Source: Rhizobium sp. AAP43 (lineage in GTDB: Bacteria; Pseudomonadota; Alphaproteobacteria; Rhizobiales; Rhizobiaceae). From it: DNA of 64,000 bases. Numbering within the stretch: the stretch's first letter is position 1; every line of letters begins with the position of its first letter. This document shows positions 18,401-26,440 of the stretch, piece by piece. The stretch spans positions 169,283-233,282 of the forward strand of contig NZ_LJHS01000019.1 in assembly GCF_001296045.1 (NCBI RefSeq), written 5' to 3'. The notes under the pieces were generated by a model, which saw nothing but the letters and a program-made list of their open reading frames with translations, had not been told where the DNA came from and made no database searches. The translations under genes and the position numbers were made by a program.

Positions 18401-21097
18401 GACGAGACCAGCTCGCGTATCGAGCAGAGCCTCGGCACGCTGGAAGACCGCCTGCGCAACGGTCTCGACGGCGTCGACGCACGCGTCAACGATGCCGGCG
18501 AGAAGTTCGCGGCCCGCCTCGATGACAAGGTCTCGATCATCGAGCGCGTCAGCCAGGAATCCAGCATGCGGGTTGCCCAGGCCCTGGACGATGGCGCAGC
18601 CAAGGTCGCAGATACATTCGACACGCGCACGACCCAGATTGACGAACGTCTGAACACCATGGACCGCGCTTTGAGCGTCGGCCTTGAAAACGTCAATCGC
18701 ACTATCGAAGGCAAGGCTGCCGGCCTCGCCGCGGCCCTGCGCAGCGCCGTGACCGATGCCGCCAGAGACCTCGATGCCGAAGCACAGCGCTCCGTTGAAC
18801 GTCTGGCAGCCAGCGGCAACCGCCTGACCGAGCAGCTCGACGAACGCAGCACAGCTCTCAGCCGCACAGTCGAGGAACAATCCGACGAGCTCGCACGGCG
18901 CATCACAGACACGCAGAACCGTCTTGCTGGCCAGGCGGCCATGGTGGCGGAAACCTTCTCCCAGGCTGGCGACGTCATTGCCAACAAGGTGTCCAGCGCC
19001 GAAGCTCTGGTCAGCGCTCAGGTTTCGAACCTCACCGGCACACTCACGGACGTCACCTCGACGCTCGAGCAGCGTGCTGCCGCCATTCGTGATGCGATCT
19101 CGGGCAATACCCAGGAGCTCAGTGCATCGATGGATGCCGTCGAAAAGGCGCTGGAAGCCCGCGGCAACTCGATCCGCAACGTCCTCGACGATCGCACGCG
19201 CGAACTGAACTCGATGCTGTCGACCCGCTCGGCCGAATTGTCGCGCCTGATCGACGAGAAGGCCATGCCGGTCATCGAAACCTACGCCCAGACCGGCCGT
19301 GTCGCGGCAGATCAGATCAGTGCGGCGGCCGCCCAGAGTGCGGACCGCCTGCGCGCGGAAAATCAGGCCCTTGTCGGCGCCATCAACGAACGCACAGAGC
19401 GAGCTGTCGCCTCGCTGTCGAATGCCGAGCAGAATCTGGTCGCCAGCGCAACGCAGCTGATCGACCGCCTCGGCGACAGCAATGCCGGGATCGCCAACGT
19501 CATCGAACAGGCCGTCGGCAGCATCAGCGCGCTGGACAGCCGCCTCGACTCGACAGCCGCACAGTTCAACGAGACGGCTGGCAAGGCGACCGACCTCATG
19601 TCGACTTCCAACCGCCTTCTCAGCGATCAGCTTGGCCGTCTCACGACCGTATCCGGCGAAACCCTGTCGCAGGTTTCTTCGATTGTCGGTCGCTTTGGCG
19701 ACCACACCAAGGTCCTTGGCAAGGCTTCGGAATTGCTCTCAGCAGCACAGTCCAATCTTGTCGGCACCCTTGAGGAGCGCCAGCAGGCACTTCGCGAGCT
19801 GTCGGTCGGCCTGGTCAAGCGCTCTGAAGAGATCGAGACCACAATGCAGGGCCTCGGTCGGATGGTCGAAACCGCCTTCGACCGCGCCGAGCAGCGCTCT
19901 GGTCAGATGGCCGGCAATCTGCGCCAGAGCGTCCAGTCGTCCTTCACCGACATCGGCCAGATCCTGAGCGAGACCGAAAAGCGTGCCCAGGGCACGGCCA
20001 ACACTATGCGCGATGCCCTGCTCTCTGCTGAGAAGGAAGCGCATCTTTCGATCGAAAAGACCCTGTCGGAAGCCGAACAGCGTTCCGCAGCCCTGTCCGA
20101 TCGTCTGCGCGGCGGCCTGTCGACGTCACTCGCCGACATCGACCACCTGCTGCAGGAAGCTGGCCGCCGTTCCGAAGGTGCTGCCTCGACCCTGCGCGAA
20201 GCCATGCGCCAGGCCGTTGAAGAAGCCGTGGCCCGCTTTGCCGGTGCAACGGACGAGATCCGTCGCTCGGCTGGTGACATCCGCAAGGAACTCGACATGA
20301 CGCGCGACGAACTAAAGCGCGGCGCCTTCGATCTTCCTGAAGAGGCCAAGGAAAACGCAGCGGCCATGCGCCGTGCGGTTTCCGAGCAGATCAAGGCTCT
20401 CCAGGACCTGTCGCAGCTCGTGGGTCGCACCAGCCAGAACCTGGAAATCTCCGAACCGGTGGCACAGCGCGCATCAGCGCAGGCTGAAGTCCGGCGCGCA
20501 GCCACGGGCCAGATCACCTCGCAGGCCCGCCCGACAGAAACCTTTGCCCTGCGTGGCAGCCTTGACGCCACTGATGCCTCTGCACAACCTGCAGCCCGTG
20601 GCGAAGGTGGCGGCTGGATCAGCGACCTGCTGCGCGCAGCCTCGCGCGATGAAGCCTCGGAAGCGGCCCCGACCCGGCCTGCTCCCGTCGCCCCACGCGC
20701 AGCGCAGGAACCTGCACCGGCCGCACGCCAGGGTGACAACCGAAACCCGCGCCACATGGTTGAATCGCTGAATTCGCTGTCTGTCGACATCGCACGCGCC
20801 ATCGATCATGAAGCCTCTGTCGATCTGTGGCGTCGCTATCAGCGCGGCGAGCGCGACATCTTCACCCGTCGCCTCTACACGTTGAAGGGTCAGCAGACCT
20901 TTGACGAGATCAAGCGCAAGTACGATCGCGAGCCGGAATTCCGCGTCGCCGTCGACCGCTACATCGCCGATTTCGAAAAGCTGCTCGGCGACGTCGCCCG
21001 CACCGACCGGGACAAGACGATTACCCAGTCCTACCTCACCTCCGATACCGGCAAGGTCTACACGATGCTGGCACATGCCGCAGGCCGCTTCAGCTGA
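15494..21097 (+). CDS. Giant polar-growth coiled-coil protein, GPR/RgsE-like (apolipoprotein-like repeats)
   Basis: A 1867-residue protein. The N-terminus of about 100 residues is disordered. Two membrane segments (about 105-125 and 140-165) are followed by some 1500 residues of Ser/Thr/Asp/Leu-rich helical repeat with 11-residue periodicity. Linker regions rich in Ala/Pro lie near 1660-1750, and a conserved C-terminal domain follows (SVDIARAIDHEASVDLWRRYQRGERDIFTRRLYTLKG to the end). Size, membrane anchor and apolipoprotein-like repeats match Agrobacterium GPR (growth pole ring) and Sinorhizobium RgsE, which organise unipolar cell elongation. Automatic annotations often call this 'kinesin-like', which is not supported. 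ATG at 15494 (AACGAGG upstream) is preferred to GTG at 15473. Confidence 0.82.
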   Translation: MANKKSDSIDESAFQALEAALSIDFEDEAAPSSKQGPHGDSETLDGGTKKRTAANKPSDKRTPRSEMQSEPAPKAPNLAAANDATRRPTSVLLRQLESTSISHAVRNATVISALWILGALGLTQLLYGATIWQADSVAEVLAAPGLVAIFVGTFLPIMLFYAFAIMMARAHDLRNAARSMAEVALRLSEPETIATERIMTVGQAVRREVSAMNEGIERTIARATELEALVHAEVTALERSYTDNELRVRSLVHELGAERDAIVNHAERIRSSIVGAHDQLKEDLSLATEEISVRLQTSGEAFASMIDTRAATLMEKSDAAVNALGSLLAHKTDNMVQTLAASGISLSSEFDTQLKSLTDTLGARGRELLTEFETRASTLDANTEKLNSALHDRARQLNETLLERTRDIAESLKSGERNISGSLDEVLSTLNLSLEERGKSFRQSLQASADDAIVDMDLRSGLFEERFQTTIGQINTTFDDRVAEFASAFDQRAGTLDSKLMESLARINETVNGGSESIEGILTSSIDRLGTTLTDQSLALALSLDTNHQMMDETLSSRAQEIADAMSARAAALTEGLETAKRRIEQVLEERGGALSSAIVDNQSRFEETLSSRAEQVVNALESNQDRLAETLDAKSRSLASLLETKSAEIADTLETKSLELDITLSGRNAGLTEALDATSRNLASLLDAKSAEIADTLETKSLELDLTLTARSADLSETLNESQRRLDQSLEQRAAGIIESVADADRRIDSAFADKVDVIRTAFGENQDRLDMSLASHTSYLASTLEDASATLSRTLGDNTGKIVDVVTSGVNDIDNRLVGTHEQIRDILEGRAQAIAQTLDNGQRSIADTLGTAQTTMADTLGSAQQALATTLGDAQQALDHTLSEHGTSIGASVAAGASMLEMSLEDHEESLRKAIDDSSRMLDDRLRGTAGALTEQIRDAAGDITRSAQDFSGVVEQSVSGMTSRLDETSSRIEQSLGTLEDRLRNGLDGVDARVNDAGEKFAARLDDKVSIIERVSQESSMRVAQALDDGAAKVADTFDTRTTQIDERLNTMDRALSVGLENVNRTIEGKAAGLAAALRSAVTDAARDLDAEAQRSVERLAASGNRLTEQLDERSTALSRTVEEQSDELARRITDTQNRLAGQAAMVAETFSQAGDVIANKVSSAEALVSAQVSNLTGTLTDVTSTLEQRAAAIRDAISGNTQELSASMDAVEKALEARGNSIRNVLDDRTRELNSMLSTRSAELSRLIDEKAMPVIETYAQTGRVAADQISAAAAQSADRLRAENQALVGAINERTERAVASLSNAEQNLVASATQLIDRLGDSNAGIANVIEQAVGSISALDSRLDSTAAQFNETAGKATDLMSTSNRLLSDQLGRLTTVSGETLSQVSSIVGRFGDHTKVLGKASELLSAAQSNLVGTLEERQQALRELSVGLVKRSEEIETTMQGLGRMVETAFDRAEQRSGQMAGNLRQSVQSSFTDIGQILSETEKRAQGTANTMRDALLSAEKEAHLSIEKTLSEAEQRSAALSDRLRGGLSTSLADIDHLLQEAGRRSEGAASTLREAMRQAVEEAVARFAGATDEIRRSAGDIRKELDMTRDELKRGAFDLPEEAKENAAAMRRAVSEQIKALQDLSQLVGRTSQNLEISEPVAQRASAQAEVRRAATGQITSQARPTETFALRGSLDATDASAQPAARGEGGGWISDLLRAASRDEASEAAPTRPAPVAPRAAQEPAPAARQGDNRNPRHMVESLNSLSVDIARAIDHEASVDLWRRYQRGERDIFTRRLYTLKGQQTFDEIKRKYDREPEFRVAVDRYIADFEKLLGDVARTDRDKTITQSYLTSDTGKVYTMLAHAAGRFS
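17387..17650 (+). repeat. Two tandem 132-bp (44-residue) units in the GPR-like gene
   Basis: Unit 1 (17387-17518) and unit 2 (17519-17650) encode near-copies: each begins LDAxSRxLASLL, continues xxKSAEIADTLETKSLELD and ends in a less conserved tail. The 44 residues equal four 11-residue turns. Synonymous differences are common, so the duplication is old or under coding constraint. Confidence 0.85.
18038..18169 (+). repeat. Four 33-bp (11-residue) tandem units in the GPR-like gene
   Basis: Units start at 18038, 18071, 18104 and 18137 and encode ADTLGTAQTTM, ADTLGSAQQAL, ATTLGDAQQAL and DHTLSEHGTSI. This is the clearest display of the 11-residue amphipathic period that runs through the protein. 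Confidence 0.85.
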
Positions 21098-21142
21098 AGC
21101 AGAGGCTGGCCGAAGGCTTGAACCGACCACCTGATCTAATTG

Positions 21143-21177
21143 AAAAACCCCGGATCGCGTCGCGATCCGGGGTTTTT
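21143..21177. terminator. Bidirectional terminator after the GPR-like gene
   Basis: Stem CCCCGGATCGC / GCGATCCGGGG with a 3-base loop, flanked by AAAAA and TTTTT. It can end both the GPR-like transcript and the convergent Mla operon. Confidence 0.92.
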
Positions 21178-21202
21178 CAATGGGTGCCTGTAAAGTCGCC
21201 GG

Positions 21203-21865
21203 TCAGATAGACTTCAGTGTCCATGCCACGATATCGGCTGTCACCGTAGCAAAGGCCCTATCCAGAGCCTCGACATAGTCGGCATTGCTGCTGCTTGCCG
21301 AGCGGGCTTCTGCGCGGAAGCTGCGCTGCGCCTTAACGGAGCCATTGCGGTCATTGAGAAGTTTTACCGAAATCTCCACAACCCCACGATCGCCACCGCT
21401 CGCGACCACTTCAAATGTGCGAACATCGGTCACCAGCTGGTAGTCGATCGCCAGGCCCTGGCCAGGTCGCCCGACACCACCCAGACGTCCAGTGTTCTCG
21501 AAGGCCTCGATCAAGTTGGACTGCACAACGCGGGTGAGCCGGTCGCTCCACTGTGCCTTGCTCAGATAGCGGATTTCAGAACCCGATACGCGAACGAGGA
21601 TCTGCTCGCTATCGAGCGCCTTCAACGCCACTGGATCCGCCACCAGCAATTGCCGTGATCGAGCCGACGCCGTTGTTGCGACATCGACAGGTGAAGCCGA
21701 GAGGTCAAACGTATCGTTCACCGCAGACGAACTGCATCCGGACAGGCCCAACAACCCGATTGCCAGAACGGAAGGGAGCAATGCGCCTCTCGTTCGGTTC
21801 GTCGGCCGCGATGCGGCATGAGCCGTAAACATCATCATTGCTGCTTTTCCCTTCAGCCCTGTCAT
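21203..21865 (-). CDS. PqiC/ABC-type transport auxiliary lipoprotein of the Mla/MCE system
   Basis: A 220-residue lipoprotein of the ABC-transport auxiliary (PqiC-like) family. The lipobox LSGC follows a hydrophobic stretch LLPSVLAIGLLGLSGC, with the lipidated Cys near residue 44. The body has VRVSGSEIRYLSKAQWSDRLTRVVQSNLIEAFENTGR and AIDYQLVTDVRTFEV, the usual PqiC pattern. Start ATG overlaps the mlaD stop (ATGA), so it is translationally coupled. It probably sits in the outer membrane facing the periplasm and works with MlaD to shuttle lipids. Shorter starts at Met10-12 would give a more typical signal peptide. Confidence 0.85.
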   Translation of the reverse strand: MTGLKGKAAMMMFTAHAASRPTNRTRGALLPSVLAIGLLGLSGCSSSAVNDTFDLSASPVDVATTASARSRQLLVADPVALKALDSEQILVRVSGSEIRYLSKAQWSDRLTRVVQSNLIEAFENTGRLGGVGRPGQGLAIDYQLVTDVRTFEVVASGGDRGVVEISVKLLNDRNGSVKAQRSFRAEARSASSSNADYVEALDRAFATVTADIVAWTLKSI

Positions 21866-23235
21866 CGACGCGTCCGCCCGTCGAATTCCTTGACCGTGTC
21901 GCCGCCGAAGAGGAGACGTTGCGGATCCTGATCGAAATTGGTGATGGCGTCGTTCAACCCGCGCACGGTCTGGCGCGTGTCGTTCACCAGTGTCTGGATG
22001 TCGCGCAACCCGCTGCTCGAGAAGCGCTGGAGATTTTCGGCGATCGGCCCGATACGCGAATTCAGGTTCTCCGCGGCCTCGCGGATCGTGACCAGCGTCT
22101 TGCGCGCTTCGGCACTGAGGGAATCTGCTTCGCCGGATCCAAGGAAGGCATCAACCTTCTTCAGGATGCCGTCGACCTGCGTGGAGGCATTATTCAGACG
22201 GTTCGCAAGCTGCGTGAAGTCGTCGATTGCGCGGTCGATATCGCCCTTGCGATCGGCAAAACTGTCGGACAACTCGCGGAAATTCGCCAGTGCCTGTCGC
22301 GCATCACCGGTTGCAACCGACACATCATCAACCACGCGCCCGATCTTCTGGCTATCAACCGCAGCAATGAGCGCATCGACGCGCGTCAGCGTCTGGTCAG
22401 CATTATTGCCGAAGCGACGGAAGGTGTCGGATGTCTCCTTGAAACTGTCCATCGTCGGGCCGACCCTGTCGGAGGCCGAGGCAAAGCTTGCTGTCGCACG
22501 CTCGGTATTGCTGAGGATCTGGTCGATCTTGTCGGAATTCAGCGCCTTGAACAGTTCTTCGGCAGCGCCCAATGTCGCGTCAAGGCGACCGGACAGGCCC
22601 GAGACCGAATCCGAAAGCGCACTGACGCTGCTCAGGAACTGATCGATCCCCTTTGCATTGTCAGCAAGCGACTTTGAAAAGGTCTCGGCATTGCGAACCG
22701 TGTTCGTCAAAGGCGCACGCGCATCCACAATAAAGCCCTGGAGCTCGCCGATCGCATCATCGGCCCGCTGGAGAATGCGGTCTGCCGTCGACAGAAGGTT
22801 TGTCACGCTCGACTGATCTGCCATCAGCACGGCAGGCTCTCCGGTATCCAGCGCCCGGCGAAGAATACGTTCACCGGAGCCGCTTCCTGCACCCGAGAGT
22901 TCGATATAGGCCGCACCCGTCAGGCCCTGGATCTCCAGTACAGCCTTGGTCGTGGCGGTCACCGGTGCATCTGCGCGCACCTCGGTAAAGGCCACAGAGA
23001 ACTGCGGGTCTTCGTTGTCGATATAGAGATTGCGCACCGAACCGACAGCAATGCCGTTGAAACGCACTGCAGATCCGACAGTCAGCCCGTTGGCAGACCC
23101 CGGAATGCGGATGGCAAGCGGCGCCATGGGACCACCGCGACCATATTCAGCCATCCAGTAGACGAAGCCGAAAGCCGCCGCGATCACCAGCATGGTGAAA
23201 AAGCCCACGATTGTGTAATTGGCTTTGGTTTCCAT
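21862..23235 (-). CDS. mlaD: MlaD-type MCE-domain lipid-transport protein
   Basis: A 457-residue protein with one N-terminal membrane anchor (YTIVGFFTMLVIAAAFGFVYW) and one MCE domain (PGSANGLTVGSAVRFNGIAVGSVRNLYID to AVLEIQGLTGAAYIELSG, about residues 40-120). About 300 residues of helical, Ser/Asp/Ala-rich sequence follow. E. coli MlaD is about 180 residues; the long helical tail makes this a needle-like MCE protein able to reach across the periplasm. It binds phospholipid between membranes with MlaE/MlaF. It is three bases downstream of mlaF. Confidence 0.92.
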   Translation of the reverse strand: METKANYTIVGFFTMLVIAAAFGFVYWMAEYGRGGPMAPLAIRIPGSANGLTVGSAVRFNGIAVGSVRNLYIDNEDPQFSVAFTEVRADAPVTATTKAVLEIQGLTGAAYIELSGAGSGSGERILRRALDTGEPAVLMADQSSVTNLLSTADRILQRADDAIGELQGFIVDARAPLTNTVRNAETFSKSLADNAKGIDQFLSSVSALSDSVSGLSGRLDATLGAAEELFKALNSDKIDQILSNTERATASFASASDRVGPTMDSFKETSDTFRRFGNNADQTLTRVDALIAAVDSQKIGRVVDDVSVATGDARQALANFRELSDSFADRKGDIDRAIDDFTQLANRLNNASTQVDGILKKVDAFLGSGEADSLSAEARKTLVTIREAAENLNSRIGPIAENLQRFSSSGLRDIQTLVNDTRQTVRGLNDAITNFDQDPQRLLFGGDTVKEFDGRTRR

Positions 23236-23238
23236 AGG

Positions 23239-24057
23239 TCACTCTACCGGATGTCTGGCGGATGCATCCGCACGGGGAATGGAACGGGCGCGCTTGCCCT
23301 TGAAATAGGACTGCACCCAGGCATCATCGAATGCGAGCATGTCGTCCAGGGTTCCTTCGACAAGAACCTTCTTTTGTCCGAGCACCGCGATACGGTCGCA
23401 GACGGAAAACAGACTGTCGAGATCGTGAGTGACCATGTAGACGGTCAATCCAAGCGTATCGCGCAATTGGGCAATCAATTCGTCGAACTCGGCAGCGCCG
23501 ATCGGGTCGAGACCGGATGTCGGTTCATCAAGGAAGACCAGATCCGGGTCCAGCGCGAGCGCGCGCGCCAGCGCCGCGCGCTTGATCATGCCGCCGGAGA
23601 GTTCCGAAGGGTAGCGATCAGCGGCCTCTGGCTTCAGTCCCACCAGTTCGATCTTGAGATAGGCCAGTTCATCCATAAGCCACTGCGGCAGATCGAGATA
23701 TTCCCGCATCGGCAGCTGAATATTTTCCTTCACCGTCAAAGACGAGAAAAGTGCGCCATGCTGGAAAAGAACCCCGAGCCGCGTGTCGAGCATCATGCGC
23801 TCGACATCGCTCACGGCATCATAGTCTGCACCCAGGATCTCGATCCTGCCTGAGCGGCGCGGCAGCAACCGGAGAACCGTGCGCATGAGAACCGATTTTC
23901 CGGCCCCTGACGCCCCAACGAAGCCGAGGATCTCACCGCGATAAATGTCGAGGTTCAAATGGTCGAGGACAATATTGTCGCCGAAGGCAACCGTCAGGTC
24001 CTTCACCGACAGGATGGGCTGTCGGACCTTCGTCTTCTGTGCGGTCTCATCACGCAT
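23239..24057 (-). CDS. mlaF: ABC transporter ATP-binding protein MlaF
   Basis: A 272-residue cytosolic ATPase. Walker A is GASGAGKS near residue 42, the signature motif LSGGM lies near residue 147, Walker B is LVFLDEPTSGLDP near residue 168, and the switch His is in VTHDLDSLF. It energises the MlaE permease for phospholipid transport. It lies between mlaE (8 bp) and mlaD (3 bp), giving a tight operon. Confidence 0.94.
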   Translation of the reverse strand: MRDETAQKTKVRQPILSVKDLTVAFGDNIVLDHLNLDIYRGEILGFVGASGAGKSVLMRTVLRLLPRRSGRIEILGADYDAVSDVERMMLDTRLGVLFQHGALFSSLTVKENIQLPMREYLDLPQWLMDELAYLKIELVGLKPEAADRYPSELSGGMIKRAALARALALDPDLVFLDEPTSGLDPIGAAEFDELIAQLRDTLGLTVYMVTHDLDSLFSVCDRIAVLGQKKVLVEGTLDDMLAFDDAWVQSYFKGKRARSIPRADASARHPVE

Positions 24058-24065
24058 TCCGCACC

Positions 24066-25253
24066 TCAGAACTCGATTGCTGCGTAGAACATGGCGAACA
24101 GACCGTCCACCAGGATCACGACGAATATGGATTTGACGACGGAGGCCGTGACATGTCGACCGAGCGACTCGGCACTGCCGCCCACCTTCATGCCCTCAAC
24201 CGCGGCAATGATGCCGATGATCAGTGCCATGAAAGGCGCCTTGATCATTCCGGTGGCAAGTGTCGAGTAGTCGACTGCCTCATGCAAACGGCTGAGAAAC
24301 ACTTCGAACGTGATCCCCGAATATCCCCAGACCACAACGGCTGCACCGAACAAAGCTGCGAAATTTGCAAGGATCGTCAACAACGGCAAGGCGATCGTCA
24401 GCGCCACAAGCCTCGGAAAGACAAGAACACCGATCGGGTTGAGACCGATGACCTTCAACGCATCGATCTCCTCCCGCATTTTCATCGAGCCGATTTCGGC
24501 CGTGATAGCACTGCCCGAGCGACCGGCAATCATGATCGCAGTCAGAAGCACACCGATTTCACGCAGCTGGAGAATGCCGACGAGGTCGACGACAAAAACT
24601 TCCGCGCCGAAATAGCGAAGCTGAAAGGCTCCTTGCTGGGCAATGATCGCGCCGATCAGGAAGGACATGAGAAGAATGATCGGAACGGCGCGCACGCCCA
24701 TATGGTCGAGCTGATTGACCACGGATGCAGGTGATACGCCCGCGCCGCGTCCAAGCTTCGTTTGGGCGCCGCGCACGGCCGACCCCAGGACGAACATCAT
24801 CGCCACCAGATCGTCCCAGAGCGAGATGGTTGCCCGACCAACGGGCTCGAAAATGCGATCGACGAGCCGCCGGTCATCCACCGATTTCTCGGGCGCCTGG
24901 ACGCGCTCAGGCAGCGCCTCGATCATCTCGCGCATTTCTGCGGTGCCGCCCGTGATCTCGATGGCACGGCCCTGGGCGTTGCGTTGCGCGACGAAACGGC
25001 GGACCAGCCACGCCCCGGCCGTATCCATGGCCGTTACGTCAGTCAGATCGACAACTTCACGACGTCGGTCATCGGTATCAACCAGATCGCCGGCGCTCCT
25101 GACCACGGCACCGATCTGGTTGTTTTTCCAGCTGCCCCCAAGCCGAATGAGGCGCTGCTCGCCGGCGCTCTCGTCGATATCGATGCGGGCTGAATCAGGT
25201 TGAACCGATGTCAAGGAGTGGCAGCTTCCCAAGATGCAGACCGGCGAATCCAA
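24066..25253 (-). CDS. mlaE: MlaE-type permease with N-terminal STAS domain
   Basis: A 395-residue protein: an N-terminal STAS-like domain (about 20-110, with VVDLTDVTAMDTAGAWLVRRF) fused to an MlaE permease with about five membrane segments. The permease hallmark LREIGVLLTAIMIAGRSGSAITAEIGSMKMREEIDAL is present, followed by FPRLVALTIALPLLT and the C-terminal GLFAMFYAAIEF. In E. coli the STAS part is the separate protein MlaB; here it is built into the permease, a layout known in alphaproteobacteria. The start is uncertain: TTG at 25253, or TTG at 25214 which has a better ribosome site (GGGAAG). Confidence 0.92.
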   Translation of the reverse strand: MDSPVCILGSCHSLTSVQPDSARIDIDESAGEQRLIRLGGSWKNNQIGAVVRSAGDLVDTDDRRREVVDLTDVTAMDTAGAWLVRRFVAQRNAQGRAIEITGGTAEMREMIEALPERVQAPEKSVDDRRLVDRIFEPVGRATISLWDDLVAMMFVLGSAVRGAQTKLGRGAGVSPASVVNQLDHMGVRAVPIILLMSFLIGAIIAQQGAFQLRYFGAEVFVVDLVGILQLREIGVLLTAIMIAGRSGSAITAEIGSMKMREEIDALKVIGLNPIGVLVFPRLVALTIALPLLTILANFAALFGAAVVVWGYSGITFEVFLSRLHEAVDYSTLATGMIKAPFMALIIGIIAAVEGMKVGGSAESLGRHVTASVVKSIFVVILVDGLFAMFYAAIEF

Positions 25254-25385
25254 GCCGGCCCCGAAACTAGAACATGGCGCGCACTATAACGACCCGCGTC
25301 GCGGATGTAATCCTTAACGAAACCCTAAGCACAAGATGTTGCTCGTTTGGCGGGACCATTGATTTCTTTGCAACAGTAACGGCAT

Positions 25386-26240
25386 TCACGCCGCCCGTAT
25401 GCCTTCGTCGCGCGCAGCCTCGCCAAGACCAGCAAGCGAGACCGGCACCATCTGCGGCTCGCCTGACATGCGAGCAGCCGATTCGCTTACGCGACCAGCC
25501 CAGGAGATGAGTTCAAGCCGACCGTCATGGTGTTCGGCAATGGCAGTGCAGCTCTCCACCCAGTCGCCGGTATTGACGTAGTGGATGCCGTCGATGTCTT
25601 CCATCACCGCGTGGTGGATATGACCGCAGATCACACCATCGACGTCGTTGCGCCGGGCTTCTTCCGCCACGACCTTCTGAAATTCGCCGATAAAGTTAAC
25701 AGCATGTTTCACCTGCAGTTTCGCCCAGGCTGAAAAAGACCAGTAGGGCATGCCGAGGCGCCGGCGGACTGCCGCGAGGATGACATTGATCGCAATCGCC
25801 GTGTCATAGGCCCAGTCACCGAGATAGGCGAGAAGACGGGCATTTCGCACAACAACATCAAATTCGTCGCCATGCAGAACGAGATACTTCTTGCCGTCTG
25901 CCATTTCATGGATCATTCGCTCGGCAACTTCGATGCCACCGAAGTGTGTGCCGGGGAAGCCGCGCAGGAACTCGTCGTGATTGCCCGGAATATACACAAT
26001 CCGGGTCCCTTTGCGCGCCTTGCGCAGCAGTTTTTGAACCACATCATTGCAGGGTTGCGGCCAGTACCAGCTCCGTTTCAGGCGCCAGCCGTCGATGATA
26101 TCGCCGACCAAAATGATCGTCTCGGCCTCATGGATACGCAGGAAGTCGAGCAGGAAATCCGTCTTTGCCGCCTTCGATCCGAGATGAACGTCGGAGATGA
26201 ATAGGGTGCGGAAATGACGCGCGTCACTCTCTGTTTCCAC
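25386..26240 (-). CDS. LpxH-like calcineurin-type metallophosphoesterase
   Basis: A 284-residue binuclear-metal phosphoesterase. Motifs in order are ISDVHLGS (residues 15-22), GDIIDGW, GNHDE, HGDEFD and GHIHH, matching UDP-2,3-diacylglucosamine pyrophosphatase (LpxH) and relatives. In many alphaproteobacteria the lipid A step is done by LpxI, so the true substrate here may differ. GTG start at 26240 with AAGGA eight bases upstream. It lies upstream of the Mla operon in the same direction, separated by about 130 bp, and is divergent from the malic enzyme gene. Confidence 0.85.
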   Translation of the reverse strand: METESDARHFRTLFISDVHLGSKAAKTDFLLDFLRIHEAETIILVGDIIDGWRLKRSWYWPQPCNDVVQKLLRKARKGTRIVYIPGNHDEFLRGFPGTHFGGIEVAERMIHEMADGKKYLVLHGDEFDVVVRNARLLAYLGDWAYDTAIAINVILAAVRRRLGMPYWSFSAWAKLQVKHAVNFIGEFQKVVAEEARRNDVDGVICGHIHHAVMEDIDGIHYVNTGDWVESCTAIAEHHDGRLELISWAGRVSESAARMSGEPQMVPVSLAGLGEAARDEGIRAA

Positions 26241-26440
26241 GGGCTTCGTCCTTTCATACTGTCACGCTAGCGCTTAACCAGACTCGTGTTGCAGGATGAT
26301 GACATGCCCTTCTCGCCTTCCTTCCCGGGCACCGGCGAATGGCGTCTGCGGGAACGAATGGTGGAACTAAAGTCTACCACTGCTGGACATTTCGTGTATG
26401 ACGTTGACGGTATTGACGACATGAAACGCCCGGTGGACTG

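Noticed and set aside
15587..19705. Long open frames on the minus strand inside the GPR-like gene (15587-17251 and 17921-19705)
   Set aside because: They mirror the strong codon bias and repeat structure of the plus-strand gene, have Cys/His/Arg-rich nonsense composition and no family motif.
15494..21097. Kinesin or chemoreceptor identity for the giant protein
   Set aside because: There is no motor P-loop and no MCP signalling tip; the hits such names come from reflect coiled-coil composition.
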